The notes: generated from the letters alone by a model not told the origin. A DNA stretch of 64,000 nucleotides from Streptomyces tirandamycinicus (GCF_003097515.1 NZ_CP029188.1:4475001-4539000), one strand, 5' to 3'. Shown: positions 34,172 through 42,682, counted from the first letter of the stretch. Translations and numbers: made by a program.

Positions 34172-35266
34172 TCAGCGGTCGCCTTCGTCACGTCCGCCAA
34201 GGGGCCCGGCGGGGAACGGCGCGGCCGGCGCGGGCCGCCCCGGTGGTCCTCCCTCCGGGCGGGCCCCGGCCGCCCCGGGCCGGGTGCCCTCGGAGTCCGG
34301 CAATCCGTACTCGGCCTCCCGCCAGTGGTCGGGGAGCAGATGGTCCAGTACGGCGTCGACGGTGACCGCGCCCAGCAGCGCCCCGCCGCCGTCCACCACG
34401 GGCGCCGCCACCAGGTCGTAGGCGGCCAGGCAGCAGCTGATCGCCGGTAGCGGGGTGTCCGCGTCCAGCGACGGCAGCTCGGCGTCCACCAGGGGCGCGA
34501 CCGGCGCGTCCGGTGCGCTTCGCAGCAGCCGCTGGACGGGCACCGTGCCCAGATACCTGCCCGTGGGCGGCTCGCCGGGCGGCCGGCAGACGTACACCTG
34601 GGCCGCCAGCGCCGGGATCGGCTCCCGCTCCCCGATCCGGGCCAGGGCCTTCGCGACCGTGCTCTCCGGTGGCACCACGACCGGCCCGGTCCTCATCAGG
34701 GCGCGTGCCGTGCGCTCCTGCCCGGACGCCTCGCCCTCCGCCCCGGGGCGCGCGCGGTCCTGCTCCGGGGAGGGTGCGGGCTCCCCGGGCGGCAGGCCCC
34801 GCACCGCCGACCAGTGCACGGTCAGCGCCTCGCCCCGGTGCCGCGCGGGTCCGCCCCGGTCCCGGCGGGCGCAGATCCGGTCGGCCTCCCACTGCCCGCG
34901 CTCCGGGTGCCGGTGCACCTCGACGTCCAGGACGGTGACCTCCTCGCCCGAGTCGGCCAGCCGCACCCGCCGGTCCAGCAGTCCGTCCAGGACGAGTGTC
35001 TCGCCCGGTCCCGGGCTGAAACGGCGCATGCTGACCGCGCCGGAGACGGTGACCTGGCCGGACTCGAGGCCGGTCACCCGGGACCCGGGTACGAAGACGG
35101 GACCGTGCCCGCGCATTTCGACGACCAGACCCGTCAGCCGCGGCGGGCGACCGGCCGGGAAGGTGGCCACCACGTCCCGTACGCGTCCGACCGGGACCCC
35201 GCCGGGACCGAAGACCGGGACCCCGGCGAGGTGCGATACGAAGAACCGGGCGCCGTCCGCCGTCAT
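34172..35266 (-). CDS. PRC-barrel / CBS-domain protein (Rv1232c-type)
   Basis: 364 aa. ATG 35266 is chosen because GGAGGAGG lies 7 nt upstream. The N-terminal third has beta-barrel segments (FFVSHLAGVPVFGPGGVPVGRVRDVV, then LTGLVVEMRGHGPVFVPGSRV) like a duplicated PRC barrel. The C-terminal part has MgtE-like cytosolic and CBS features (STVAKALARIGEREPIPALAAQVYVC, GRYLGTVPVQRLL, and LAAYDLVAAPVVDGGGALLGAVTVDAVLDHLLP). There are no membrane spans, so it is not itself a transporter. Its proximity to corA hints at Mg2+ sensing, but that is inference. Confidence 0.85.
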   Translation of the reverse strand: MTADGARFFVSHLAGVPVFGPGGVPVGRVRDVVATFPAGRPPRLTGLVVEMRGHGPVFVPGSRVTGLESGQVTVSGAVSMRRFSPGPGETLVLDGLLDRRVRLADSGEEVTVLDVEVHRHPERGQWEADRICARRDRGGPARHRGEALTVHWSAVRGLPPGEPAPSPEQDRARPGAEGEASGQERTARALMRTGPVVVPPESTVAKALARIGEREPIPALAAQVYVCRPPGEPPTGRYLGTVPVQRLLRSAPDAPVAPLVDAELPSLDADTPLPAISCCLAAYDLVAAPVVDGGGALLGAVTVDAVLDHLLPDHWREAEYGLPDSEGTRPGAAGARPEGGPPGRPAPAAPFPAGPLGGRDEGDR

Positions 35267-35496
35267 GCTCAGAGCCTCCTCCACCGCCGCCGCGGCGGGC
35301 ACCGAGAGGTCCGCCGGAGGTCGTACGAGGAGCGAAACGGATTGCTCCGAAATGGCATCGTTCAACGGCTTCAGGCTAGCCCGTACCGATCCGTGGCGCT
35401 GGCGCCGGCGGTGCGGACGACTGCCTTCCGGACCGCCCCGCGGCCCCGGGTACGCTGCGGTCTGCCACCCCCACGCGTATGAGAGGCAGTGCGCAC

Positions 35497-36276
35497 GTGA
35501 CCGCTCTCCCCCCGGGTCCGGCAGCCCCTGCGCGCCGGGCCGCGCTCCCCGTCGCACTGTGCGCGGCGCTGACCGCCGCCCTCGCCGGGTGCGGCGAGGA
35601 CCCGGACGCGGGAACGAACGGCGTCGGGAAGCTGGAGGCGACCGCCATCGAGAAGAAGGCCAAGACGGCGGCGGACGCGGCGGTCGCGGTGCGGGTGGCG
35701 GGCACGCTGGTGTCCAAGGGCGGCACGTACAAGCTGAACATGCGGCTGAAGAAGACCGGCGGGGTCGGTTCGGTGACCTCGAAGAACTCCACGTTCGAGC
35801 TGCTCCGGGTCGGTGAAGCGCTCTATCTGAAGGCCGACGCGGGCTTCTGGGTGCACGCCGACTCCGACGGCGGGGACGGGGGCGCGGAACCCGGTGAGGA
35901 GGACCGGGCCGCCGCCGAGAAGCTGGACGACAAGTACGTGAAGGTGCCCCAGGACGACCCGGCCTACAAGCAGCTGCGGGGCTTCACCGATATGAACGTG
36001 CTGCTCGACGGGCTGCTGGGGCTGCACGGCAAGCTCAGCAAGGGCGACCGCAGCACGATCGGCGGCGTCCGCACGATCAAGATCATGGGCGGCGGGGGCA
36101 ACGGCGGGACGCTCGCCGTCTCACTGGAGGGGACGCCGTACCCGCTCCAGCTGGACCGGGCGGGCGACGCGGGCGTCCTCACCCTGGGGGACTGGGGGCA
36201 GGACTTCCCGCTGGAGGCCCCCGCCAAGGAGGAGACGGTCGACTACGGCCGCCAGCTTCCGCGCGACAGCCCGTAG
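35497..36276 (+). CDS. LppX/LprAFG-like lipoprotein
   Basis: 259 aa from GTG 35497 (ATG 35479 is an alternative). The lipoprotein signal ends in the lipobox LAGC, with the lipidated Cys about 30 residues in, so it is anchored on the outer face of the membrane. The mature part has an LppX_LprAFG-like pattern: VRVAGTLVSKGGTYKLNMRLKK, FELLRVGEALYLKAD, RTIKIMGGGGNGGTLAVSLEGTPYPLQL. Mycobacterial relatives carry lipids; the ligand here is unknown. It diverges from the CBS gene. Confidence 0.87.
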   Translation: MTALPPGPAAPARRAALPVALCAALTAALAGCGEDPDAGTNGVGKLEATAIEKKAKTAADAAVAVRVAGTLVSKGGTYKLNMRLKKTGGVGSVTSKNSTFELLRVGEALYLKADAGFWVHADSDGGDGGAEPGEEDRAAAEKLDDKYVKVPQDDPAYKQLRGFTDMNVLLDGLLGLHGKLSKGDRSTIGGVRTIKIMGGGGNGGTLAVSLEGTPYPLQLDRAGDAGVLTLGDWGQDFPLEAPAKEETVDYGRQLPRDSP

Positions 36277-36390
36277 GCCGTGTCGCCCGCGCCGGACGAT
36301 CCCCGGCGGCGCGCGACGGGTCGCGGACGCCCGGCGCGGCTCCTCGGCAGCGGCCCGCGGTCCTCGGGCGACGGGTACGGTCCTCGGCGG

Positions 36391-36435
36391 CCTGCGCGGC
36401 CTGCGCGGCCTGCGCGGCCTGCGCGGCCTGCGCGG
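36391..36435. repeat. 9-bp tandem repeat, CCTGCGCGG x5
   Basis: Five exact head-to-tail copies of CCTGCGCGG, with degenerate CCTGAGGGG-like copies on both sides, in the gap between the convergent lipoprotein gene and the hypothetical gene ending at 36552. No transcription signal is otherwise seen in this gap. Confidence 0.9.
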
Positions 36436-36522
36436 CCTGAGGGGCCTCGGGGGCCACGGTGGCGCCTGTGCCCCCGCCGGTTTCGACGGCCCCCGGAAAC
36501 CCCGGTGGTGCCTGCGCCGCGC

Positions 36523-36567
36523 TCTCAGCGGCCTCAGCGGCCTCAGCGGCCTCAGCGGCTCCGGCGG
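36523..36567. repeat. 9-bp tandem repeat, CCTCAGCGG x4-5
   Basis: TCTCAGCGG, then three exact CCTCAGCGG, then CTCCGGCGG. The array spans the stop codon at 36552-36554 of the minus-strand gene. Each in-frame copy supplies a TGA on that strand, so copy number can change without altering the protein end by more than a few residues. Confidence 0.85.
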
Positions 36568-37094
36568 CGCCTGCGGCCGAGGCCCAGGAGCCGGGGCAGC
36601 GCCGCCGGAACGGGCCGCCTGGTCGTGGCCGGCGAGGGCAGCGGTGCAGCGGCCAGCGAGCCCTCGGGGTGCTCGGTGGTCGACTCGCGCGGCTCCAGCC
36701 GCAGCACCCGGCACTCGCGGCGCCAGCGCTCGGTCATCCGCTCGCCGTCCGGGGCGTTGAGCCGCTTGCCCTTCAGCTCGCCGACGGCTGCCTCCCAGGC
36801 CTCGGAGCCCGGCGTCAGCTCGGTCACCGCGGCGGTCCACGACACCACCCGGCCGCCCTTGTCCTTGCTGCGCACGGTGACCTCGGCGGTGGAGCCGCCG
36901 GTCAGGCCGGGCAGCGGCTGCTCGCCCGGACCGTCCCCGACGACATGCGCGGCGCCGTCGTGCCACGCGTGCCACAGCGCCCGGTCCGGGCCGGTGCCGC
37001 GGACCCAGATGAGGCCGGACTTCTTGGTGGCCTCCTCCACGAGGGCCGGCCCGAGCAGGGCGTCCCCGGCGGGGTGTGCGGAAGCGTCGTTCAT
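36552..37094 (-). CDS. Conserved hypothetical, possible split-barrel fold
   Basis: 180 aa from ATG 37094. Its core GLIWVRGTGPDRALWHAWHDGAAHVV, then VTVRSKDKGGRVVSWTAAVTELTPGS, resembles the strand pattern of pyridoxamine-oxidase-like split barrels, but no cofactor motif is certain. The C-terminal 40 residues are Pro/Arg-rich and run into a 9-bp DNA repeat. It lies 13 bp downstream of corA and is probably co-transcribed with it. Function unknown. Confidence 0.78.
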   Translation of the reverse strand: MNDASAHPAGDALLGPALVEEATKKSGLIWVRGTGPDRALWHAWHDGAAHVVGDGPGEQPLPGLTGGSTAEVTVRSKDKGGRVVSWTAAVTELTPGSEAWEAAVGELKGKRLNAPDGERMTERWRRECRVLRLEPRESTTEHPEGSLAAAPLPSPATTRRPVPAALPRLLGLGRRRRRSR

Positions 37095-37107
37095 GCCCCG
37101 CAGCCTA

Positions 37108-38223
37108 TTAGAGCCAGCCGTTGCGCTTCAGGGTGCGGTGGATGGTGAGACAGATCCCGACGATGCCGACGAGCACCATCGGGTACCCGTACCGCCAGTG
37201 GAGCTCGGGCATGTGGTCGAAGTTCATGCCGTAGATCCCGCACACCGCCGTCGGTACGGCGATGATCGCGGCCCAGGACGTGATCTTGCGCATGTCCTCG
37301 TTCTGGGCGACGGTGGCCTGCGCGAGATTGGCCTGAAGAATCGAGTTCAGCAGCTCGTCGAAGCCGATGACCTGCTCCTGCACCCGGGCCAGGTGGTCGG
37401 CGACGTCGCGGAAGTACTTCTGGATGTCCGGGTCGACCAGCCGCATCGGACGCTCGCTCAGCAGCTGCATCGGCCGCAGCAGCGGTGTCACCGCCCGCTT
37501 GAACTCCAGCACCTCACGCTTGAGCTGGTAGATCCGCCCGGTGTCGGTGCCCCGGGTGCTGCCCTTCGACGGCGCGGAGAACACGTCGATCTCGATCTCG
37601 TCGATGTCGACCTGCACGGCGTCGGCGACCGCGATGTAGCCGTCCACCACGTGGTCGGCGATGGCGTGGAGGACCGCGGAGGGGCCTTTGGCGAGCAGCT
37701 CCGGGTCGTCCTGGAGCCGGTGGCGGAGGTTGCGCAGGGACCCCTGCCCGCCGTGCCGGACGGTGATCACGAAGTCGGGCCCGGTGAAGCACATCACCTC
37801 GCCGGTCTCGACGACCTGGCTGGTCGGGGTGAGCTCGGCGTGGTCCACGTAGTGGACCGTCTTGAAGACCGTGAACAGGGTGTCGTCGTACCGCTCCAGC
37901 TTGGGCCGCTGGTGGGCGTGCACGGCGTCCTCGACGGCCAGCGGGTGCAGGCCGAACTCGGCGGCGATACCGGAGAACTCCTCCTCCGTCGGCTCGTGCA
38001 GGCCGATCCAGGCGAAGCCGCCGCCCTCACGCACCCGCAGCATCGCCTCACGCGGGGTGAGGCAGCCGGTGTCCTCCAGGCGCTTGCCGTCACGGTAGAC
38101 GGCGCAGTCCACGACGGCGGTGGAGGCCGAGGGGTCACGGGTGGCGTCGTACGCGCTGTACGGGCCGACGCTCTTCCGCAGCGCGGGGCGGACGACTTGG
38201 CGCAGGTCACGGATCATCGACAT
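37108..38223 (-). CDS. corA: Magnesium/cobalt transporter CorA
   Basis: 371 aa from ATG 38223, with AAGGAG upstream. The large cytoplasmic N-terminal domain ends in a long helix, followed by two C-terminal membrane spans separated by the signature YGMNFDHMPEL, the GMN selectivity motif of CorA. It forms a pentameric Mg2+ channel in the membrane. The final basic tail HRTLKRNGWL is typical. It is transcribed with the downstream hypothetical gene. The position matches Rv1239c in the mycobacterial order. Confidence 0.96.
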   Translation of the reverse strand: MSMIRDLRQVVRPALRKSVGPYSAYDATRDPSASTAVVDCAVYRDGKRLEDTGCLTPREAMLRVREGGGFAWIGLHEPTEEEFSGIAAEFGLHPLAVEDAVHAHQRPKLERYDDTLFTVFKTVHYVDHAELTPTSQVVETGEVMCFTGPDFVITVRHGGQGSLRNLRHRLQDDPELLAKGPSAVLHAIADHVVDGYIAVADAVQVDIDEIEIDVFSAPSKGSTRGTDTGRIYQLKREVLEFKRAVTPLLRPMQLLSERPMRLVDPDIQKYFRDVADHLARVQEQVIGFDELLNSILQANLAQATVAQNEDMRKITSWAAIIAVPTAVCGIYGMNFDHMPELHWRYGYPMVLVGIVGICLTIHRTLKRNGWL

Positions 38224-38644
38224 GGCACGCTCCTTCACGACGGAGGCCGCCGGTGCGTGGCGTGGCACAGCCCGGAATGAGGACGTGTCTCGGTACGTCC
38301 GCAAAGCGGGCGGCACCGCGGTACGCGGTGACGGCGTTCGCTACAGACAGTCAGGCAGGTGAGTCGTGCTCTTCCGTCGTGCGCGGTGCCGTGGAGCCGC
38401 CGGTGCGGGGGTCCTCAGCGGAAGGAGGGAAGGAGTCGCGCGGAAGAGCGGTTGGTACTGCACGGTCGACTTCGATCCATCGCAGCCCCACCTCCTCCGG
38501 CCGGTCCCCCGTGGGGGAAGACGTGTCGTCGGGATCCGAGAACCATGCTTCTGCATGTTGTCCCGAGCAGGCGGCCAAGCCTATCAGCCGACTGAGGGCC
38601 AATCCCTTCCTTTGCCCGTTCCCGGGGCGATCTATGCTCGCGGG
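38224..38644. other. 421-bp divergent intergenic region
   Basis: Lies between corA (leftward) and the SUFU-domain gene (rightward). No gene is supported. It is long enough to hold a 5' leader for corA. I looked for an M-box-like or other riboswitch and could not identify one with confidence. TATGCT at about 38632 could be a -10 element for a nearly leaderless SUFU mRNA. Confidence 0.45.
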
Positions 38645-39229
38645 ATGGGAGAAGTTCTTGCTTTGGTCGAGGCGCGGCTGCGCAGCGCGCTGGGCGAACC
38701 GGACGCGCGCGCCGCCGTCACCTTTCTCGGCACGGACCGGATCGAGGTGCTCCGGTTCATCGACGGGGACGTCGTCCGGTACGCCACCCTGGGCATGTCG
38801 GCCCGTCCGATGAACGACCCCGAGGACGCCCTCGCCGACCCGGTCAAGGGACCGCGCGCCGAGTTGGTCCTGTCGGTGCGCGCGGGGTCGGCGGAGACCG
38901 ACAAGGTGCTGCGGCCGCTCGCCGTCCTGGCCTCGTCCCCGCAGGTGGAGGGGGTGGTCGTGGCCCCCGGGAACTCCATGGACGTGGGCGAGCCGCTGTG
39001 GCCGGGTGCCCCGTTCACCTCGGTGCTGGTCGCCGAGTCCGGTGGCCTGGTCGAGGACCTCGAACTCGGCGGCCCCATGGACCCGGTCCGCTTCCTGCCG
39101 CTGCTGCCGATGACGCCGAACGAGGCCGCGTGGAAGCGGGTGCACGGTGCGGAGAAGCTCCAGGAGCGGTGGCTGACCCAGGGCACCGACCTCCGCGATC
39201 CGCTGCGCTCGTCCGTGCCGCTGACGTGA
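38645..39229 (+). CDS. Suppressor-of-fused (SUFU) domain protein
   Basis: 194 aa. It has the bacterial SUFU-like pattern: VEARLRSALGEPDARAAVTFLGTDRIEVLRF, YATLGMSARPM, RAELVLSVRAG, then FTSVLVAESGGL and FLPLLPMTPNEAAW. In bacteria this domain is often linked to polymorphic-toxin immunity. Here no toxin gene is adjacent and the gene sits in a conserved chromosomal block, so a housekeeping role is more likely. Function is unknown. It is followed directly by the relic of a transposable element. Confidence 0.83.
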   Translation: MGEVLALVEARLRSALGEPDARAAVTFLGTDRIEVLRFIDGDVVRYATLGMSARPMNDPEDALADPVKGPRAELVLSVRAGSAETDKVLRPLAVLASSPQVEGVVVAPGNSMDVGEPLWPGAPFTSVLVAESGGLVEDLELGGPMDPVRFLPLLPMTPNEAAWKRVHGAEKLQERWLTQGTDLRDPLRSSVPLT

Positions 39230-39261
39230 TGTCAGCAGTCGTGCGGAGTGTGAAGTGACGC

Positions 39262-39302
39262 ATCTCGTGACTCCTCCTCCTCGTGAACGAGGGGGTTTCT
39301 CG
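39262..39302 (-). repeat. Right-end hairpin of an IS200/IS605-type element
   Basis: On the minus strand, immediately after the tnpB relic stop, the sequence reads CGAGAAACCCCCTCGTTCAC and then GAGGAGGAGGAGTCACGAG. CCTCGT and ACGAGG pair around a 2-nt loop. This GAGAAxCCCCC-hairpin-GGAGGAGTCA layout is what I recall at the right end (and guide-RNA region) of tnpB elements in Streptomyces. It supports the reading of the adjacent pseudogene. Confidence 0.55.
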
Positions 39303-39445
39303 CTATGCCGGGTTGGCGTCGCGACGGACCAGCCCGGCCCGTAGAACGTTCAGGGCGCCCACTGTGTCCGCGTGTGCTCTGGTGGCCGCAGGACTGACAG
39401 TGGAACTTCTCCTGGGTGGGCCGGTTCTCCGCTCCTGCGCGGGCA
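39303..39445 (-). pseudogene. tnpB (IS605 OrfB) 3'-end relic
   Basis: The minus strand carries the C-terminal zinc-finger end of a TnpB RNA-guided nuclease in two frames. One frame reads GAENRPTQEKFHCQSCGHQS; after a one-base shift the other reads AHADTVGALNVLRAGLVRRD and then ANPA-stop at 39303. CxxCG...HADxxGAxNVL is the canonical TnpB finger, and the first Cys pair is already damaged. Nothing upstream of 39445 resembles the RuvC domain, so the element is a short decayed remnant and cannot be functional. Confidence 0.75.
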
Positions 39446-39581
39446 GTGGAGCGGGACGGCCGGGACTGCCGGCCGGCGCGGGCCGGTATGCGGCCCTTCC
39501 TGCTGAGGGCGGGTGAAACCGCCGTGCGGGACGGGTGATCGTCCTTGACGCGGCGCCGGACGGGTAGGACCGTTGAGCGCT

Positions 39582-40220
39582 ATGAGGGGCGAACCCAGTT
39601 GCCCGAAGTGCGGTGGCCGGGTCAGGGCGCCCGGTCTCTTCGCCGACACGTGGCAGTGCGATGTGCACGGCTCCGTGTATCCGCTGCAGCCCGTGATCCC
39701 GCCCAGCGTCGAGGCCCTCAGCGTGGTGGTGGCCCGTGCCGAGGTCCCCGTGTGGATGCCGTGGCCGCTCCCCGTCGGCTGGCTCTTCACCGGCGTCGCC
39801 TACGCCGGCGACGACCGCAGCGGCGGCCGGGCCACGGCCGTGGCCTGCTCGGGGCCGGGACCGCTGGGCGGCGTGGGGGAGTTGCTGCTCGTCGCCGAGG
39901 AACTCGGCGTCGGCCTCGGCGCCCGGTTCGCCGGGATCGACGGACCCGACCCGGGGCCGCACATGACCGTCGACACCTCGCCCCAGGCGAAGGTCCTCGC
40001 CGCGGGCAGGCCGACGCCGCTGTGGCACGTCAACGATGCCCCGGAGGACCGCGCGGTGTTCGCGGGCGAGGCTCGGGGGCTGTGGCTGTGGGCGATCGTC
40101 TGGCCCGAGTCGACCGGGCTGCTGATGTACGACGAGCTGATACTGACCGATCTGCGCGACGCCGGTCAGGAACTCGAGCTGCTGCCCTGCGGGGCGCTTT
40201 CGCCGCGCCTGCTGATGTGA
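39582..40220 (+). CDS. Zinc-ribbon conserved protein (DUF6758-like)
   Basis: 212 aa from ATG 39582 (TTG 39573 is an alternative). It opens with a CPKCGG motif, with a further Cys in WQCDVHG, suggesting a zinc ribbon. The core VPVWMPWPLPVGWLFTGVAYAGDDRSGGRATAVACSGPGPLGG is very conserved among Streptomyces as I recall. No catalytic motif is recognised and there are no spans. Function unknown. It is separated from the next gene by a 16-bp tandem repeat array. Confidence 0.85.
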   Translation: MRGEPSCPKCGGRVRAPGLFADTWQCDVHGSVYPLQPVIPPSVEALSVVVARAEVPVWMPWPLPVGWLFTGVAYAGDDRSGGRATAVACSGPGPLGGVGELLLVAEELGVGLGARFAGIDGPDPGPHMTVDTSPQAKVLAAGRPTPLWHVNDAPEDRAVFAGEARGLWLWAIVWPESTGLLMYDELILTDLRDAGQELELLPCGALSPRLLM

Positions 40221-40647
40221 CGGCGGGCGGCCCGCGCCCGGGACCCGGCACGATTGGGCGGGGCCGGCGGGGCCGGCTGTGGGAGCCGCAGCCGGACGGG
40301 GCCGGTGCGGGTGGCCGCGAGCCGTCGCGTGAGCCCGGCGAAGTGTGAGCCCGGCGGGCTGTGGGTCTGGCGAGGTGTGGGCCCGGCGGTCCGTGGGCCC
40401 TGTGGGCTGTGGGCCCGGCGGGGTGGCGAGGGCGCGGCCTTCCCGTACGACGGCCCGCTGACCGGCGGGGGCAGTCCCGCACGACGGCCCGCGGACCGGG
40501 TCACATGCTCCGCGCGGATGTCCCCGGACCCGTGAACCCCTCACGGTCCGTGACGGGTTTCACGTGACGAGCCGGTCGGGGCGGTGCTCGGGCCCCCGTT
40601 ACGATTGGGCGTCAGCCCGTCCGCCCCGAGCCCTGGAGTCCCGCGTC
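40221..40647. other. 427-bp repeat-rich intergenic region
   Basis: No gene is supported. It holds the six-copy 16-bp array (40329-40424). After it comes a two-copy 34-bp-spaced repeat in which TCCCGTACGACGGCCCGC at 40441 recurs as TCCCGCACGACGGCCCGC at 40475. Promoter signals for the PHP gene are not obvious. Confidence 0.6.
40329..40424 (+). repeat. 16-bp tandem repeat x6
   Basis: Units start at 40329, 40345, 40361, 40377, 40393 and 40409 with consensus GTGGGCCCGGCGGGGT. Spacing is exactly 16 bp throughout and only a few positions differ between copies. The unit is not a multiple of three, so it is not coding in origin. It is a candidate variable-number tandem repeat. Confidence 0.9.
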
Positions 40648-41520
40648 GTGCGCATCGACCTGCACACCCACTCCACGGCCTCCGACGGCACCGACACCCC
40701 GGCGCAGCTCGTCCGCAACGCGGCGGCCGCCGGACTCGACGTCGTGGCGCTCACCGACCACGACACCGTGGCCGGCCACGCCGAGGCGATCGCCGCGCTG
40801 CCCGAGGGTCTGACCCTCGTCACCGGCGCGGAGCTCTCCTGCCGCACCGGCGGTGTGAGCCTCCACATGCTGGCGTACCTCTTCGATCCCGAGGAGACCG
40901 AGCTGGCGCGCGAGCGCGAGCTGGTGCGGGACGACCGGGTGCCGCGCGCCCGGGCCATGGTCGGCAGGCTTCGGGAACTGGGTGTGCCGGTGACCTGGGA
41001 GCAGGTCTCCCGGACTGCCGGCGACGGCTCGGTGGGCAGGCCGCACATCGCCGCCGCGATGGTCGAGCTCGGCGTCGTCCCCGATGTGTCCGCGGCCTTC
41101 ACCCCCGACTGGCTCGCGAACGGCGGCCGGGCCTACGTCGAGAAGCACGAGCTCGACCCGTTCGAGGCCGTTCGCCTGGTGAAGGCGGCCGGCGGGGTCA
41201 CGGTCTTCGCCCACCCGCTCGCCGTGCAGCGCGGCGAGGTCGTCTCCGAGGACGTCATCGCCCGGCTGGCTGCGGCGGGTCTGGACGGCATCGAGGTGGA
41301 CCACATGGACCACGACGAGCCGACCCGGGCCCGGCTGCGCGGACTTGCCGCGGACCTCGGCCTGCTCGCCACCGGTTCGAGCGACTACCACGGCAGCCGC
41401 AAGACCTGCCTGCTCGGCGACTTCACCACCGACCCCGAGGTGTACGGCGAGATCACCCGCCGTGCCACCGGCGCGTTCCCGGTCCCGGGCACGGGCGGAA
41501 CGCCCGGCCGCCGGGTCTGA
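40648..41520 (+). CDS. PHP-domain metal-dependent phosphoesterase
   Basis: 290 aa from GTG 40648. It has the four PHP metal-site motifs: DLHTHSTASDGT, LTDHDT, HPL in VFAHPLAVQR, and SSDYHGS. This type (YciV/TrpH-like) hydrolyses nucleoside 3',5'-bisphosphates or the 5' ends of short RNAs in characterised relatives. It is soluble and cytoplasmic. It is followed 173 bp later by a MarC-family gene. Confidence 0.92.
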   Translation: MRIDLHTHSTASDGTDTPAQLVRNAAAAGLDVVALTDHDTVAGHAEAIAALPEGLTLVTGAELSCRTGGVSLHMLAYLFDPEETELARERELVRDDRVPRARAMVGRLRELGVPVTWEQVSRTAGDGSVGRPHIAAAMVELGVVPDVSAAFTPDWLANGGRAYVEKHELDPFEAVRLVKAAGGVTVFAHPLAVQRGEVVSEDVIARLAAAGLDGIEVDHMDHDEPTRARLRGLAADLGLLATGSSDYHGSRKTCLLGDFTTDPEVYGEITRRATGAFPVPGTGGTPGRRV

Positions 41521-41693
41521 CCGCCCCTCTGCGACCTTCCTCCCGGGCCCCCGGGCCCCCTCCGTCTCCGGGACGCCGCCGTCCGCCGCGGCGAGGTACC
41601 CGCGCCTGCGGCGCACGGACCTCGCGGCGCCGCTCCTCGTCCGTCCCCGGTTCCCCGACACCCCTGTCTGTCCCACACCCGCAAGGCCTCACC

Positions 41694-42299
41694 GTGTTCG
41701 ACTCCGCCGTCTTCGGCTCCCTGTTCCTCACCCTGTTCGTGATCATGGATCCTCCCGGAATCACCCCGATCTTCCTGGCCCTCACGTCCGGCCGGCCCGC
41801 CAAGGTCCAGCGCCGGATGGCGTGGCAGGCGGTGGCCGTGGCCTTCGGCGTGATCACCGTCTTCGGGATCCTCGGCCAGCAGATCCTCGACTACCTCCAT
41901 GTCTCGGTGCCCGCGCTGATGATCGCGGGCGGGCTGCTCCTGCTGCTCATCGCGCTCGATCTGCTCACCGGGAAGACCGACGAACCCCAGCAGACCAAGG
42001 ACGTCAATGTGGCGCTCGTACCGCTGGGCATGCCGCTGCTGGCTGGGCCCGGCGCGATCGTCTCGGTCATCCTCGCGGTGCAGGACGCGGGCGGCGCCGC
42101 CGAGCAGATCTCGGTCTGGGCCGCGATCGTCGCGATGCACGCCGTCCTCTGGCTGACCATGCGCCATTCGCTGCTGATCATCCGTTTGATCAAGGACGGC
42201 GGAGTGGTGCTGGTCACCAGGCTGGCGGGCATGATGCTCTCGGCGATCGCCGTGCAGCAGATCATCAACGGGGTCACCCAGGTGATCCAGGGCTCCTGA
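41694..42299 (+). CDS. MarC-family integral membrane protein
   Basis: 201 aa from GTG 41694. Six membrane spans are visible, beginning SLFLTLFVIMDPPGITPIFLAL, with the family motif MDPxGxxPxF and a second repeat PLGMPLLAGPGAIVSVIL. MarC/YchE proteins were once thought to be multidrug-resistance proteins, but this was not supported, and the substrate is unknown. A strong terminator follows. Confidence 0.92.
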   Translation: MFDSAVFGSLFLTLFVIMDPPGITPIFLALTSGRPAKVQRRMAWQAVAVAFGVITVFGILGQQILDYLHVSVPALMIAGGLLLLLIALDLLTGKTDEPQQTKDVNVALVPLGMPLLAGPGAIVSVILAVQDAGGAAEQISVWAAIVAMHAVLWLTMRHSLLIIRLIKDGGVVLVTRLAGMMLSAIAVQQIINGVTQVIQGS

Positions 42300-42332
42300 G
42301 GCCGTCGCGCCGGTGGTCCGCCCGCGCTCGCC

Positions 42333-42374
42333 ACGGCGCCCCCGAACGGAGGCTTCTCCGTTCGGGGGCGCCGT
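42333..42374. terminator. 18-bp-stem bidirectional terminator
   Basis: ACGGCGCCCCCGAACGGA (42333-42350) pairs perfectly with TCCGTTCGGGGGCGCCGT (42357-42374) with loop GGCTTC. It lies between the convergent MarC-type and small-protein genes. Confidence 0.88.
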
Positions 42375-42393
42375 GCAGCTGTGCCGGATGGCG

Positions 42394-42546
42394 TTACGAA
42401 GCCGAGGCCTCGGCCGGCCGGATGTAGATACGCTGGCCGATCGCGGCGGCCTGCTGCACCATCCGGCCCACGGAGGCGGCGTCCACGACGGTGCTGTCCA
42501 CCGCGGTGCCGTCGACGTCGTCGAGTCGCATGATCTCGAAACGCAT
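42394..42546 (-). CDS. Small conserved protein (50 aa)
   Basis: 50 aa from ATG 42546, with GAGGGGAG 8 nt upstream. The sequence RFEIMRLDDVDGTAVDSTVVDAAS, then VQQAAAIGQRIYIRPAEASAS, is a compact soluble protein that I recall as conserved in Streptomyces, with no assigned function. The 5' side toward 42600 is AT-rich (AAAGAAAATTTTTGG), fitting a promoter. It has its own terminator. Confidence 0.85.
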   Translation of the reverse strand: MRFEIMRLDDVDGTAVDSTVVDAASVGRMVQQAAAIGQRIYIRPAEASAS

Positions 42547-42682
42547 GAAGTACTCCCCTCTGGCCGTCTGTGTATGCACCTCTCAACGGGATGCTGCCTA
42601 CAAACATTCCCTACGCTAAAGAAAATTTTTGGATGGCTAACTACTGGCAGGCGGCCCCCGGCCCGCTCACAATGGGGTCGTC

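Noticed and set aside
38224..38644. Magnesium riboswitch upstream of corA
   Set aside because: The long leader would allow one, but I could not identify conserved M-box elements by eye. A covariance-model search would decide.
38645..39229. SUFU gene as part of a polymorphic-toxin immunity locus
   Set aside because: No toxin, nuclease or secretion-linked gene is adjacent; neighbours are core genes and a TnpB relic.
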